From: Endozoicomonas sp. SCSIO W0465
GTDB lineage: Bacteria; Pseudomonadota; Gammaproteobacteria; Pseudomonadales; Endozoicomonadaceae
Direction of reading: 5' to 3'
Assembly (NCBI RefSeq): GCF_023716865.1
Contig: NZ_CP092417.1
Span: 4,876,001 to 4,940,000 of the forward strand
Length of the DNA stretch: 64,000 nt
The notes beneath the pieces were generated by a model. The model was not told the origin of the DNA. It did no database searches and saw nothing but the letters and a program-made list of their open reading frames with translations. Below are positions 52,478-62,900 of the stretch, one piece after another (the first letter of the stretch is position 1; each line of letters starts with the position of its first letter). Both the position numbers and the translations under genes were made by a program.

Positions 52478-54724
52478 TCACCGGGAGCTTTCTGTACTTC
52501 TTTCTGGTCTGGTTTCTGGTCTGGTTTCTGGTCTGGCCAAGCGGGCCTGCAGATTGGTCAACCGGCGATTCGACTTGCGAGTTCGAGCGGCCATGCCCAC
52601 CGCCTTGGGCTGTCCCACCAGCACTACCATCTTTTTGCCCCTGGTAACACCCGTGTAGAGCAGATTGCGTTCCAGCAAAGTATAGTGCTGCATGGCCATG
52701 GGAATCACCACACACGGGTATTCCGAGCCCTGGCTTTTGTGGATGGTAGTAGCGTAGGCCAGCGACACTTCGTCCAGCTCACTGACCGGGTAAAGGATCT
52801 CCCGATCGTCGAACTCAATCACCAGTTCGCCCTCTTCAATGTCGATGGTTTTTACCCGGCCAATATCACCGTTGAACACCTCCTTGTCGTAGTTATTGAC
52901 GGTTTGAATCACCTTGTCACCCGGCGCATAGGTCCAGCCATACCGGGTAACCCGGGGGTGAGCATCGGGATTCAGGACTTCCTGCAGGGCCACATTCAGG
53001 CTGCGGGCACCCAGTCCGCCCCGGTTCATCGGGGCCAGCACCTGGATATCATTGACCGGATCAAAACCGAACGTCTCCGGCAACCGACGGGTGACCACCA
53101 ACATCAACTTGGCAAACAGCGCCTCGGGCTCTTCCGCCGTTAAATAGAAGAAGTCCGTCTCCTCCCCTTTCTTCGTCACTGTGGGCGCCTGTCCACGGTT
53201 AATGGCGTGGGAGCCGGTAATAATCTGTGAGGTTGCCGCCTGCCGGAAGATTTCCGTCAATCGTGCCACTGGCACCCTGCCGGACTTAATCAAATCACTG
53301 AGTACCGACCCGGGCCCTACCGAGGGCAATTGATCCACATCACCCACCAGCAATACCGCTGCACAATCCGGCACTGCCCGCAGCAGCTGATTCATCAGCA
53401 CCACATCCACCATGGAGCACTCATCCACCACCAGCAGATCGGTTGCCAGAGGGTTCTCGGCATTGCGTTTGAAATCAAAAGCGGATGGGTCAAAATCCAG
53501 CAACCGGTGAATGGTAGTGGCAGCCTGCCCTGTCGATTCAGACAATCGCTTGGCCGCACGCCCCGTTGGCGCACACAGCGTCACCTCAACCTGCTTGGCC
53601 CGGATTATCTTCAGAATGCTATTCACCACCGTCGTCTTACCCACACCAGGGCCACCGGTAATGATGCAGAACTTATTCAGAACCGCCAGCTCAATCGCCC
53701 TTTTCTGGGAATTGGACAGTCGAATTTTGTTCTTCTCCTCCACCCAGGGAATGGCCTTGTCCATGGCAATGCCAGACCAGCAGGAACGCCCTTGAAGCAG
53801 GCGGATCACATGGTTGGCAACACCCTGCTCGGCACGATAGAGCGGGGTCAGAAACAGGCAGGGCACCTCATCAATGTGCTCAGGTGTCAGCCGCTCCTCA
53901 TCAATCTCGCATTGGATCGCTTCCTTAATGGTGGCTTCCGGTATGTCCAGCAACGTGACTGCATCGCTCACCAGCGCCTCGAACGGACGGGCGCAATGTC
54001 CTTCCCCGGAGCACTCCTGCAACACATGGCGCACCCCGGCCTGAGCCCGAATTAACGACACACGATCGATCCCCAGTTGCATGGCCAGGTTATCCGCCGT
54101 TTTAAAGCCAATCCCGTGGATATCCAGTGCCAGCCGGTACGGGTTTTCCTGCACTTTTGCCACGGACTCATCGCCGTAAGTCTTATAAATACGCACCGCC
54201 CGGGCTGTACCAACACCATGAGATTGCAGAAACACCATAATCTCCCGAATCACCTTCTGCTCCGACCAGGCCGAGGTAATCTTCTCCCGCCGCTTCCTGC
54301 CGATGCCCTCCAGCTCCATCAGCCGCTCCGGGTTCTCCTCAATAATATCGAACACCTGTTCACCAAAGGCTTTCACCAGCCGTTTGGCAAAATGCGGGCC
54401 AATGCCCTTCACCATGCCAGAGCCCAGATACTTTTCGATTCCTTCCAGGGTATTGGGTGTTATGGTTTTGATCTGCTTGACCTTGAACTGCACCCCATGC
54501 TTATGATCGTTAAACCAGATGCCGGTGGCATCGACAAACTCACCGGGTGTCACCGACGGCGTATTGCCGGTCATGGTCACCAACTCACGCTGCCCCTTGC
54601 ACTTGACCCGAATCACAAAAAAACCACTGGCTTCGCTGTGGAAGGTAACCCGCTCGACCGATCCCTGCAGATGGACCAGTGGCTGATGGTCAGTGTAGCG
54701 TTGATAATGAGAGGCAGTTTCCAT
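52478..54724 (-). CDS. recD2: ATP-dependent RecD2-type DNA helicase
   Basis: 748 residues from the ATG at 54724 (25 codons further upstream are open but not family-like). Domains: OB-like N-terminus (LQGSVERVTFHSEASGFFVIRV), helix-hairpin-helix region (MVKGIGPHFAKRLV, LEGIGRKRREKI), then the SF1B helicase with IITGGPGVGKTTVVN (Walker A), LLVVDECSMVD (II), VLLVGDVDQLPSVGPG (III), ATTIHKSQGSEY and LYTGVTRGKKMVVLVG (V-VI). The C-terminus ends in short PETR repeats, encoded by a TCTGGTCTGGTT repeat, close to the vanZ stop. Role: DNA repair helicase without RecBC. Confidence 0.94.
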   Translation of the reverse strand: METASHYQRYTDHQPLVHLQGSVERVTFHSEASGFFVIRVKCKGQRELVTMTGNTPSVTPGEFVDATGIWFNDHKHGVQFKVKQIKTITPNTLEGIEKYLGSGMVKGIGPHFAKRLVKAFGEQVFDIIEENPERLMELEGIGRKRREKITSAWSEQKVIREIMVFLQSHGVGTARAVRIYKTYGDESVAKVQENPYRLALDIHGIGFKTADNLAMQLGIDRVSLIRAQAGVRHVLQECSGEGHCARPFEALVSDAVTLLDIPEATIKEAIQCEIDEERLTPEHIDEVPCLFLTPLYRAEQGVANHVIRLLQGRSCWSGIAMDKAIPWVEEKNKIRLSNSQKRAIELAVLNKFCIITGGPGVGKTTVVNSILKIIRAKQVEVTLCAPTGRAAKRLSESTGQAATTIHRLLDFDPSAFDFKRNAENPLATDLLVVDECSMVDVVLMNQLLRAVPDCAAVLLVGDVDQLPSVGPGSVLSDLIKSGRVPVARLTEIFRQAATSQIITGSHAINRGQAPTVTKKGEETDFFYLTAEEPEALFAKLMLVVTRRLPETFGFDPVNDIQVLAPMNRGGLGARSLNVALQEVLNPDAHPRVTRYGWTYAPGDKVIQTVNNYDKEVFNGDIGRVKTIDIEEGELVIEFDDREILYPVSELDEVSLAYATTIHKSQGSEYPCVVIPMAMQHYTLLERNLLYTGVTRGKKMVVLVGQPKAVGMAARTRKSNRRLTNLQARLARPETRPETRPERSTESSR

Positions 54725-54971
54725 TAATAAGCTGTCGTTTATTAGCCAGAAAATAAGAAAGCAACAAAAAGGGCAGAAAGCAGAAGCCAATAGCAGCATA
54801 TTACCAAAGCTGATTTATTCAAACGACAAAGATTCAATCTCATGTTTTTTCACGGTATCGACGAAGCAAAAGAGTATCCCGGCAAAGAAATAGCAGAGCA
54901 TGTGGAATGGATGCCATCCAGCGCCTACGATGAAATGATCAAACCATCGAGTAAAACCGGAGGAATGAATC

Positions 54972-55985
54972 ATGATCCAGGCTTACGCAGCCACATCAGC
55001 CGGTACTGCTTTGCAGCCCTTTGAATACGATCCTGGCGAGCTGGCCCCGGATGAAGTCGAGATAGACGTCCATGGTTGTGGAATATGCCACAGCGATTTA
55101 TCCGTGTGGCGAAATGAATGGGGAATCAGTACTTTTCCTTTTGTGGGTGGCCATGAAGTCGCAGGAACCATTTCCGCTCGAGGTGAACAAGTGGCTCATC
55201 TGAACATAGGCGACAGGGTCGGACTGGGTTGGCACAGCGGGTACTGCAACCACTGCTTTCAATGTTTGAGTGGCGACCATAATCTTTGCACTCAATCCAC
55301 CGCTTCCATCATCGATCATTTTGGCGGCTTTGCTAATAAAGTCAGAGCTCAACAAACCAGTGTCATCCAAATCCCCAACGCTCTGGCGCTTGGTGAAGTT
55401 GGCCCGCTCCTGTGTGGTGGCATCACCGTATTTAATCCACTGGTTCAATTTAATATCAAACCAACTGCGCATATCGGCGTGATAGGTATAGGTGGCCTGG
55501 GCCATCTGGCGTTGCAATTTGCCAGCGCCTGGGGCTGTGAAGTGACGGCATTGACCAGCGAAGCCAAAATGGATGAGGCCCGCCACATGGGGGCGCACCA
55601 CTGCATTAATTCCAGAGATCCCGGTGCCATTCAGACCATGGCAGGAACATTCGATCTGGTCATGTCCACCGTTAACGTTGAGATGGACTGGAATGAGGTT
55701 ATCGCAACACTGAAACCAAAGGGACGCCTACATATTCTTGGCGCAGTCACCGCGCCATTTACTGTCTCCATCATGCCTTTTATTTTTCATCAGCTCTTCT
55801 TGTCGGGTTCACCCGTCGGATCACCTGCGACCTTGAGTGCAATGATGGAGTTTGCTGCCAGACATCACATCCTGCCAGTGACTGAACATTTTGATTTGGC
55901 CAGGATCAATGACGCGTTTGAACATTTAGAGAGTGGTAAGGCCAGATATCGTATCGTATTGGATGTTAATCAATCGCTGAAATGA
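54972..55985 (+). CDS. Zinc-dependent alcohol dehydrogenase (YahK/CAD-like)
   Basis: 337 residues. It reduces aldehydes with NADPH. Catalytic zinc site GCGICHSDLSVWRN and GGHEVAG; structural zinc CNHCFQCLSGDHNLC; Rossmann motif VIGIGGLGHLALQFA. GGAGG lies about 8 bases before the ATG. The length (337) is slightly below YahK (349). A short in-frame-looking ORF precedes it but lacks family features. Confidence 0.92.
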   Translation: MIQAYAATSAGTALQPFEYDPGELAPDEVEIDVHGCGICHSDLSVWRNEWGISTFPFVGGHEVAGTISARGEQVAHLNIGDRVGLGWHSGYCNHCFQCLSGDHNLCTQSTASIIDHFGGFANKVRAQQTSVIQIPNALALGEVGPLLCGGITVFNPLVQFNIKPTAHIGVIGIGGLGHLALQFASAWGCEVTALTSEAKMDEARHMGAHHCINSRDPGAIQTMAGTFDLVMSTVNVEMDWNEVIATLKPKGRLHILGAVTAPFTVSIMPFIFHQLFLSGSPVGSPATLSAMMEFAARHHILPVTEHFDLARINDAFEHLESGKARYRIVLDVNQSLK

Positions 55986-55999
55986 TATCGAGTGAACGC

Positions 56000-56245
56000 T
56001 GAGCTGGATGGTATATCCATTGAAACCACTTCGCAGGTCAAGCCTGACTTTTCCTGATCGCTCACGACCGCCTCGCAGAATAATAGCAGCCTTGTGAGAT
56101 AGTTAAAGCAAGCTTCCAATAGCGGACTTCAGTGGATCTACCATCACCTCATCGCTTTCATGTTTTTCAAACTCAGTTTCTTGATAATCCCAATTTAGTA
56201 CTTTGATACGAAAATGATCAAAGCTCCAACCCCGTTTCTTTATTC
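56000..56245 (-). pseudogene. Remnant of an unknown, possibly AAA-type ATPase gene with in-frame stop
   Basis: On the minus strand one frame reads WSFDHFRIKVLNWDYQETEF... up to a TAA (56103-56105), then continues without shift as LSHKAAIILRGG, SGKVRLDLRSGFNGY and TIQLSV. The motif RGG...SGKVxLDLRSGFNGY resembles segments of AAA-type ATPases of overcoming-lysogenization/AbiEii-like groups, but this is memory-based and weak. No start codon is found; it looks decayed. It fills much of the 378-bp gap before the next gene, whose last 100 bp are AT-rich. Confidence 0.35.
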
Positions 56246-56363
56246 TTTAGAGATAATAGAAATAAAAAAATATGTAAGTAAAGAACTGAACTTTTGATTG
56301 ACCAAAAAATCTAATTCGCAAAATACCAAAATATTATTATCCAATAGATCAGGAGCACGTAAT

Positions 56364-59300
56364 ATGTCTATGTCGTATGTTTCCCAGCAAACCCCTGCTA
56401 CAGCTCATCAATCGTTCCCCGGTACCACTGACCAGAAGGATGGACTTAAAAGTACTGAAGCACCAATTTTTTGCAGCCGTAATGTTAGCGAAAAAGACAT
56501 TGGTGAATTCCTTGCGCCTAAGAGATATGACGAAGTTCTGAAGCTAACCAGGAAGATGGGCAAGAAAGCAAAGGAAGTCCGAAAAGGTGATTGGAAAATG
56601 AAAACACTTGAAAAGGAATTTGCAAAATATGAATTACCGATGAATCGTGCGGATCATAGTGGTTTAGAACATGATAAAGATAGAGCAGTTTTTAACTTGA
56701 TGTTAGGCTTGATGAACGAAACCAACAATGGAAAGTCCGCTGATGCTTCCAAACGTTCTTTAGGGGAAAGGTTCCTTGCCTGGATCAAGGACACAACAAG
56801 TGTTTTTACCGGAGGACAGCAAGTATTGTTTGAAGAGATGAATAAAGCTAAAGCAACAATGCCTGCCCCGGACCCATCGCATACCAGTAGTCCAGGTGTT
56901 GGAACAGAGCGTGAGTTGCACAGAGACCCTGCAATATCTGAACGAGACATAAGGCCCGAAACTGTTCATGCCCCGTATTTTGATGGAAAGCAGCCTTTCG
57001 CTCAACCAGCCGCAATTGCTACAGCCCCTCCCCAGTACCTGGACAGTCAGAATGCACAAAAAATTCAGGAGGAAAGGGCTAAGTTAAGTCATATAGCTTC
57101 GCGTCTCGTACAATGCCTGCAGGGGAGCGCAGAACAACAGGGTGAAATTGAATTTTTTGAGGCAGAATTTGTTCGAATCAATCAAGTAATTCAACAGCTT
57201 GAAAGCTGTGGTTTACAGTTACCCTTTGAGTTTAATAGTTTAAAAACGGAATATGCTGAAGCTCAACCTCATTTAGATACCTATAAACTGGGTAAATTCC
57301 AGAAAGAATTACAAGAATTACGTTCTTCGATATCTGGCGTTGATTTAGAAAACACCAATATCGATCAAATAAATGATCTTGAGAACCAGTTTAAATCTTT
57401 GTTGAGGAAGGCTGGAGTTATCAACTCAGAAGAAGAAAGACAAAACTTACAGACTACCATTAAGGCGGTAATAAAAAATGACATTGGTGCGTTGAGGGCT
57501 GGTGTTACCGCTACTGACTCACTGGCAAACCTGAATCATGAGCTTGCTGATTTTCAATTTAGAAAATCTCCTGAATCGATTGCATCATTTTCAAAACGAA
57601 TGGATGAATTAATGGCGTTAATTCCTCATCTGCCGACAGGAAAACATCGTACCGATTTATTAAGTCAAGCAAGCAAGCTTGAAAAAACGTTCGCGGGCAT
57701 TCAGGATGAGGCAAGAACGCAGCAAATCAAGGATGGATTCACTGAAATCCAGAGCAAAATCAATTTATTGCCAGGTTGTCGGGATGAGCACGACAAACAG
57801 CGCCTTCTGGAAAAAGCTGAAATCACATTGCAAGCTGTCAGTTCACTGCTGGAGCAACAAAGGGGGGGAGCCAGCCAGGAAAATCTGGAACAATTGCGTC
57901 TTTTCAATGTCCGGGTTGGGGAATTTAAAAAAAATACACAGACATCAGCAGAAAAAATGCAGTCAGCTGCCCAAGGGCAAGCTGAGGAATTGGTAGAAAA
58001 GGTTGAAACGTTGCTTAAAACAGCAGAAGCTCGATTAAGTACATCAGAGAACGCTGAGAAAGCAGCCCCGGGGAGTCATAACCCCAGACACCTGGGAGAA
58101 GTTCAAGCTTCCCTGACGCAAGCTCTAGACCATATAGCCAAAATGGAGGGCTCTGACCTGGAAGCTCAGCGAGATCGGCTGCAAAAAGAATATGCCGGCT
58201 TGCTTTCCAGGTTAAACAGTTTCCCGGGACAAACAAGCAATATTGTAAAACCCTCCACAGCCCCCCCCCTTCCTGAAAATGCCGATCAGAACGAAACATC
58301 AGTTGATAAAATCAGAGATGCCCTGAATGCTGCGGAAGCAGTACTTGATGCACTAGCAAGTAATCCCAACAGTGCTAGCCAGGATGCCCTTCGCACGCAA
58401 GCCAGAAGTAATCTTGAAAAGGCAACGCAAATACTCAGCAAGCTAACAGATCAGGCCTCCAAGCCAGAGCGGGCAGAGTTAAACGCAAGACTTACCAGCT
58501 TGACTCAGAGATCAGATGTTATTGAGACCGGTAAAATTCAAGGACAGGCGAAGTCCGCGCAGGATTCAGATAAGCTTCTTCAACAGGGAGTTAATGAATT
58601 TGGGCGCCAGATGGGGGCTTATGTCAATAATGGCGACTTACAGAAATCGGGATTTAGGACAGCAAAACAAAATATGGCCAGGCTTCTCAGTGAGTTGGAT
58701 GCCCCTGATCCAGCCCCGGTAAGGTCAGTTGCTGGTGCTCAGGGAGCGAGACAGACTCCCCCAGTAAAACAGCATGCTCCTGAGCGCCTGGAGCTTCAGC
58801 CGGTCAGGGCTGCTTCTGCCCCCGGATTGACATCCATGGCCAGTAATCTGGTGTCTAAAGCTGAGGTATTCAGAAATAACTTTTCAAGCGCCGATATAGG
58901 GCTGAAACTATCTTCAGATAAATTAAAACCAGTGGTTATCAGTACAGATATTCCTCTAAGCACACTACCCCGTAGTGTACAAACAAGAATAATTAATGCT
59001 TGTCTCGGAAAGGTACCTGAAAAAGTTTCCGTGGTGCAAGCGTATGTGTTTGCTGATAAGAGTGCAGATTTTGATGGAGCAAGTTTCAATCTGACCTTGG
59101 AAACGACAATGGTCCCTCATGTGAGGGATATATACAAAAGCAACAGGGATGGAAAAAATTATTATCCCATGGAGGCTGATGTACTGATGCCCGAAGGGTT
59201 GCAAAGAAACGCTGAGTTTTACTTGTCTTCATGGGCTCTGCACAATGACTTGTCCCTGAAGGATTATGTCAAGTTTGCACATGGTCCAGGAGATAAACGC

Positions 59301-59798
59301 GCCAGTCACAAGCAAGATATTGGCTTTAGTCAAATGAAGCAACTCCTGATGGAGCTGGGTGCTGATGCTAAAACCGCTTCATCGATTAAAGCTGGATATG
59401 GTATTCCCTTCGGATTTGAACTCAGGCAACAATCTATCGAGGCACTCAATCAGTTAATTGCCCAGAACCAAAAGTGCGGACACGAGCAAACCGATGGTAC
59501 TGGTAAGGCAGAGGGTAAAAGTGCCATAGGGAGGTTTGAACGACTTTCCTGTGATGGTGATGTGGCCGATTGCCCATCCAGCGGTATTAACCCGGTTGCC
59601 CTTGATAAGGTAAGTCATTACAGAGCGGCTAACAATGGTCACCGTGCTACAGAGATATGTGTTACCAAAGTCGGTATTCTTTGTGTTCGTACCGTTTCAT
59701 CAGGAATAGAAGGTGTTAAGAACGGTGCTGACCTGATGAGTTGGGTAGAAAATCAAAAGATTAATCCTGATGCCCCGGAATTACCGCTTATATTGTAA
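56364..59798 (+). CDS. Large coiled-coil protein, putative effector with PPxY motif
   Basis: 1144 residues from the ATG at 56364, chosen for the AGGAG eight bases upstream (a TTG 66 bp earlier is in frame). Residues 1-230 are charged then Pro/Ala-rich, with APPQY (PPxY at 222-225). Residues about 235-790 are long Glu/Lys/Gln/Leu-rich helices with heptad character, mostly coiled coil. Residues about 850-1100 form a compact domain (VVISTDIPLSTLPRSVQTRI, FADFDGASFNLTLETTMVPHVRD region, YPMEADVLMPEGLQR, MKQLLMELGADAKTASSIKAGYGIPFG). The end contains CDGDVADCPSSG. None is recognised. No signal peptide. A strong hairpin follows. Could be a type III/IV secreted effector. Confidence 0.65.
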   Translation: MSMSYVSQQTPATAHQSFPGTTDQKDGLKSTEAPIFCSRNVSEKDIGEFLAPKRYDEVLKLTRKMGKKAKEVRKGDWKMKTLEKEFAKYELPMNRADHSGLEHDKDRAVFNLMLGLMNETNNGKSADASKRSLGERFLAWIKDTTSVFTGGQQVLFEEMNKAKATMPAPDPSHTSSPGVGTERELHRDPAISERDIRPETVHAPYFDGKQPFAQPAAIATAPPQYLDSQNAQKIQEERAKLSHIASRLVQCLQGSAEQQGEIEFFEAEFVRINQVIQQLESCGLQLPFEFNSLKTEYAEAQPHLDTYKLGKFQKELQELRSSISGVDLENTNIDQINDLENQFKSLLRKAGVINSEEERQNLQTTIKAVIKNDIGALRAGVTATDSLANLNHELADFQFRKSPESIASFSKRMDELMALIPHLPTGKHRTDLLSQASKLEKTFAGIQDEARTQQIKDGFTEIQSKINLLPGCRDEHDKQRLLEKAEITLQAVSSLLEQQRGGASQENLEQLRLFNVRVGEFKKNTQTSAEKMQSAAQGQAEELVEKVETLLKTAEARLSTSENAEKAAPGSHNPRHLGEVQASLTQALDHIAKMEGSDLEAQRDRLQKEYAGLLSRLNSFPGQTSNIVKPSTAPPLPENADQNETSVDKIRDALNAAEAVLDALASNPNSASQDALRTQARSNLEKATQILSKLTDQASKPERAELNARLTSLTQRSDVIETGKIQGQAKSAQDSDKLLQQGVNEFGRQMGAYVNNGDLQKSGFRTAKQNMARLLSELDAPDPAPVRSVAGAQGARQTPPVKQHAPERLELQPVRAASAPGLTSMASNLVSKAEVFRNNFSSADIGLKLSSDKLKPVVISTDIPLSTLPRSVQTRIINACLGKVPEKVSVVQAYVFADKSADFDGASFNLTLETTMVPHVRDIYKSNRDGKNYYPMEADVLMPEGLQRNAEFYLSSWALHNDLSLKDYVKFAHGPGDKRASHKQDIGFSQMKQLLMELGADAKTASSIKAGYGIPFGFELRQQSIEALNQLIAQNQKCGHEQTDGTGKAEGKSAIGRFERLSCDGDVADCPSSGINPVALDKVSHYRAANNGHRATEICVTKVGILCVRTVSSGIEGVKNGADLMSWVENQKINPDAPELPLIL

Positions 59799-59838
59799 AT
59801 AATGAAGGCATACTGTAAATGTTGTAACGATTGGCTGA

Positions 59839-59870
59839 CCCGATGGTTCACTGTTGAGTGAACCATCGGG
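59839..59870. terminator. Strong hairpin terminator between convergent genes
   Basis: CCCGATGGTTCACT and AGTGAACCATCGGG form a 14-bp perfect stem with a GTTG loop. On the plus strand it is followed by TTTAAG. It lies 41 bp after the coiled-coil gene and serves both directions. Confidence 0.8.
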
Positions 59871-59987
59871 TTTAAGATCAGTCTGAGTTCTAAACAGTGC
59901 CAGATATTCTTTACCCTGTTCCGTCGAAACAGGTGATTGATAACCCCTTGGATAAGCTGAATGTAAGCACCGTACGTATATTGAACT

Positions 59988-62900
59988 TTAAAAATCATCA
60001 CCAACAGGTATACCTGCTTCAAAATTATCATCGAAAATTTCTATAGGCGCTCGTGCTGCCTGCCAGTATTGCTCCCCATAATCAATCCACAAGCTTTCAT
60101 TAGCGGGTATGGGTTTTATCGCGATAATAAACACCATCCACTGACCTTGCTGATTCCTGTGCCTCAGAAACGAAACATTTTGTTCCGGGGAGTTTTTTTC
60201 CTTATCGGAGTAGGTACTAAAAGCATTGATCAACGACGTTATATTGCCTTCTCTGTAAGCTGAGATGAAAACACCATGGGCAGGAGCGAAGCTATAGCGA
60301 TCAATATTTGCCAATGCAGCACCCATGACACGTGCTCCCTGTTGGTAGGAGTTATCGCGGTATTGCTTACCCGCGTAATGCCCCAGCAGCTCCCATTGCG
60401 AAATATCCCTGCTGGCAACAACCTCTTCCTGGGCCTTTTAACTCACTAAAGATCGATCCATCGTGTTTTTGAACGGACATCCGCTCTTTTAAATACTGCT
60501 CTCTTTGTTCGTCACCCAGCGCTTGATACTTGGCTATAGACTCATTAATGCTCTTTCTAATTGATCTGTCATTTGGTATGTCGATCTGACTGAAGAAGGT
60601 TGTTTGTTTTTGCCTGCTGTCAACGACTTCCCTTTTGACAGACTGTTCTGCCACCCATAATGGAGCCAGGTCATTAATACGATGAGGTAACGAGATTAAA
60701 TCAGTTGCCTCTTCTTTTATAACCATTATCTCATCGCCCTGAGTGTTTTCGCACCGTTGCTTCAGGATGGCTTTAACTGTCACCTTTTCCGGTAAGCCTT
60801 TGCCATGAAACATAGAGGAAATGTTGGTGACCAGTGCCTGGTTGAGCGGCTTGTCCTTAACGACCTCATCATTGCCCTGCCATCCCTCTTTCAGGCAGCC
60901 CAGCGTCAGGAAGGCTTCCACTCTTGCTTTTTCCGGTAAGCCTTTGCCATGACACATGGAGGAAATATGGGTGACCAGTGTCCGGTCAAGCGCCATGTCG
61001 TTAACGGCCTCGTCATCGCCCTGCCAACCCTCTTTCAGGCAGCCCAGCTTCAGAAAGGCTTCCACTTTCGCCTTTTCCGGTAAACCTTTGCCATTACACA
61101 TGGAGGATATGCTGGTGACAAGCCTCCGGTCGAGGGGCTTATCCTTCACGGCCTCATCAATGCCCTGCCACCCCTCTTTCAGGCAGCCCAGTTTCAGGAA
61201 AGCTTCCACTTTCGCCTTTTCCGGCAAGCCTCTGCCAGAAGACATGGAGGAAATGTTGTTGACCAGGACCCTGTCGAGAGGCTTGCCCTTAACGGCCCCA
61301 TCATTGCCCTTCCATCCCTTTTTCAGGCAGCCCAGCTTCAGGAAAGCCTCTACTTTCGCCTTTTCCGGTAAGCCTTTGCCATGAAAAATAGAGGAAATGT
61401 TGCTGACCAGTGCCCGGTTGAGCGGCTTGTCCTTAACGACCTCATCAATGCCCTGCCATCCCTCTTTCAGGCAGCCCAGCGTCAGGAAGGCTTCCACTCT
61501 TGCCTTTTCCGGTAAGCCTTTGCCATGACACATGGAGGAAATATGGGTGACCAGTGTCCGGTCAAGCGCCACGTCGTTAACAGCCTCATCAATGCCCTGC
61601 CATCCCTCTTTCAAACAGTCCAGCTTCAGGAAAGCTTCCACTTTCGCCTTTTCTGGTAAGCCTTTACCAGAAGACATGGAAGAAATATTGGTGATCAGCG
61701 GCCGGTTAAGCGGTTTGTCCTTAACGGCCTCATCAATGCCCTGCCATCCCTCTTTCAGACAGCCCAGCTTCAGGAAAGCTTCTACTTTCACCTTTTCCGG
61801 TAAGCCTTTGCCATGAAACATAGAGGAAAGGTTGGTGACCAGTGCCCGGTTGAGCGGCTTGTCCTTAACGACCTCATCAATGCCCTGCCATCCCTCTCTC
61901 AGGCAGTCCAGCTTCAGAAAGGCTTCCACTTTCGCCTTTTCCGGTAAGCCCTTGCCATTACACATGGAGGAAATGTGGCTGACCAGGGCCCGATCGAGCG
62001 GCTGGTCCTTAACGGCCTCGTCATCGCCCTGCCATCCCTTTTTCAGGCAGCCCAGCTTCAGAAAAGCTTCCACTTTCGCCTTTTCCGGTAAGCCCTTGCC
62101 ATTACACATGGAGGAAATGTGACTGACCAGGACCCGATCAAGCCGCCTGTTCTTAACGGCCCCATCAATGCCCTGCCATCCCTCTCTCAGGCAGCCCAGC
62201 TTCAGAAAAGCTTCCACTTTTGCCTTTTCCGGTAAGCCTTTGCAATGACACATGGAGGAAATATGGGTAACCAGTGTCCGGTCAAGCGCCATGTCGTTAA
62301 CAGCCTCATCAATACCCTGCCATCCCTCTTTCAGACAGCCCAGCGTCAGGAAGGCTTCCACTTTCGCCTTTTCCGGTAAGCCTTTGCCAGACGTCATAGA
62401 GGAAATATTGGTGACCAGAGCCCGATCGATCGGCTTATCCTTAACGACCCCGTCATTGCCATTCCATCCCTCTTTCAGGCAGCCCAGCTTCAGAAAAGCT
62501 TCCACTTTTGCCTTTTCCGGTAAGCCTTTGCGATGACACATGGAGGAAATATGGGCGATCAGTATCCGGTCGAGCGGCTGGTCCTTAACGGCCTCATCCA
62601 TGCCCTGCCATCCCTCTTTCAGGCAACCCAGGCTCAGGAAGGCTTCCACTTTTGCCTTTTCAGGTAAGCCTCTGCCAGAAGACATGGAGGAAATATGGCT
62701 GAGCAATACCCGGTCGAACGGCTGATTCTTAACGGCCTTATCAAGGCCCTGCCATCCCTTTTTCAAACAGCACAGCTTCAGGAAAGCTACCACTTTCGCC
62801 TTTTCCGGTAAGCCTTTACCATTACACATGGAGGAAATGTTGGTAACCAATGCCCGGTCGAGGGGCTTATCCTTAACGGCCTCATCAATACCCTGCCATC

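Noticed and set aside
53330..54055. 241-codon frame antisense to recD2
   Set aside because: His/Gln/Arg-rich shadow of a well supported helicase gene.
54842..55024. 60-codon frame before the alcohol dehydrogenase
   Set aside because: Overlaps the dehydrogenase start in another frame and shows no family features; the GGAGG site serves the downstream ATG.
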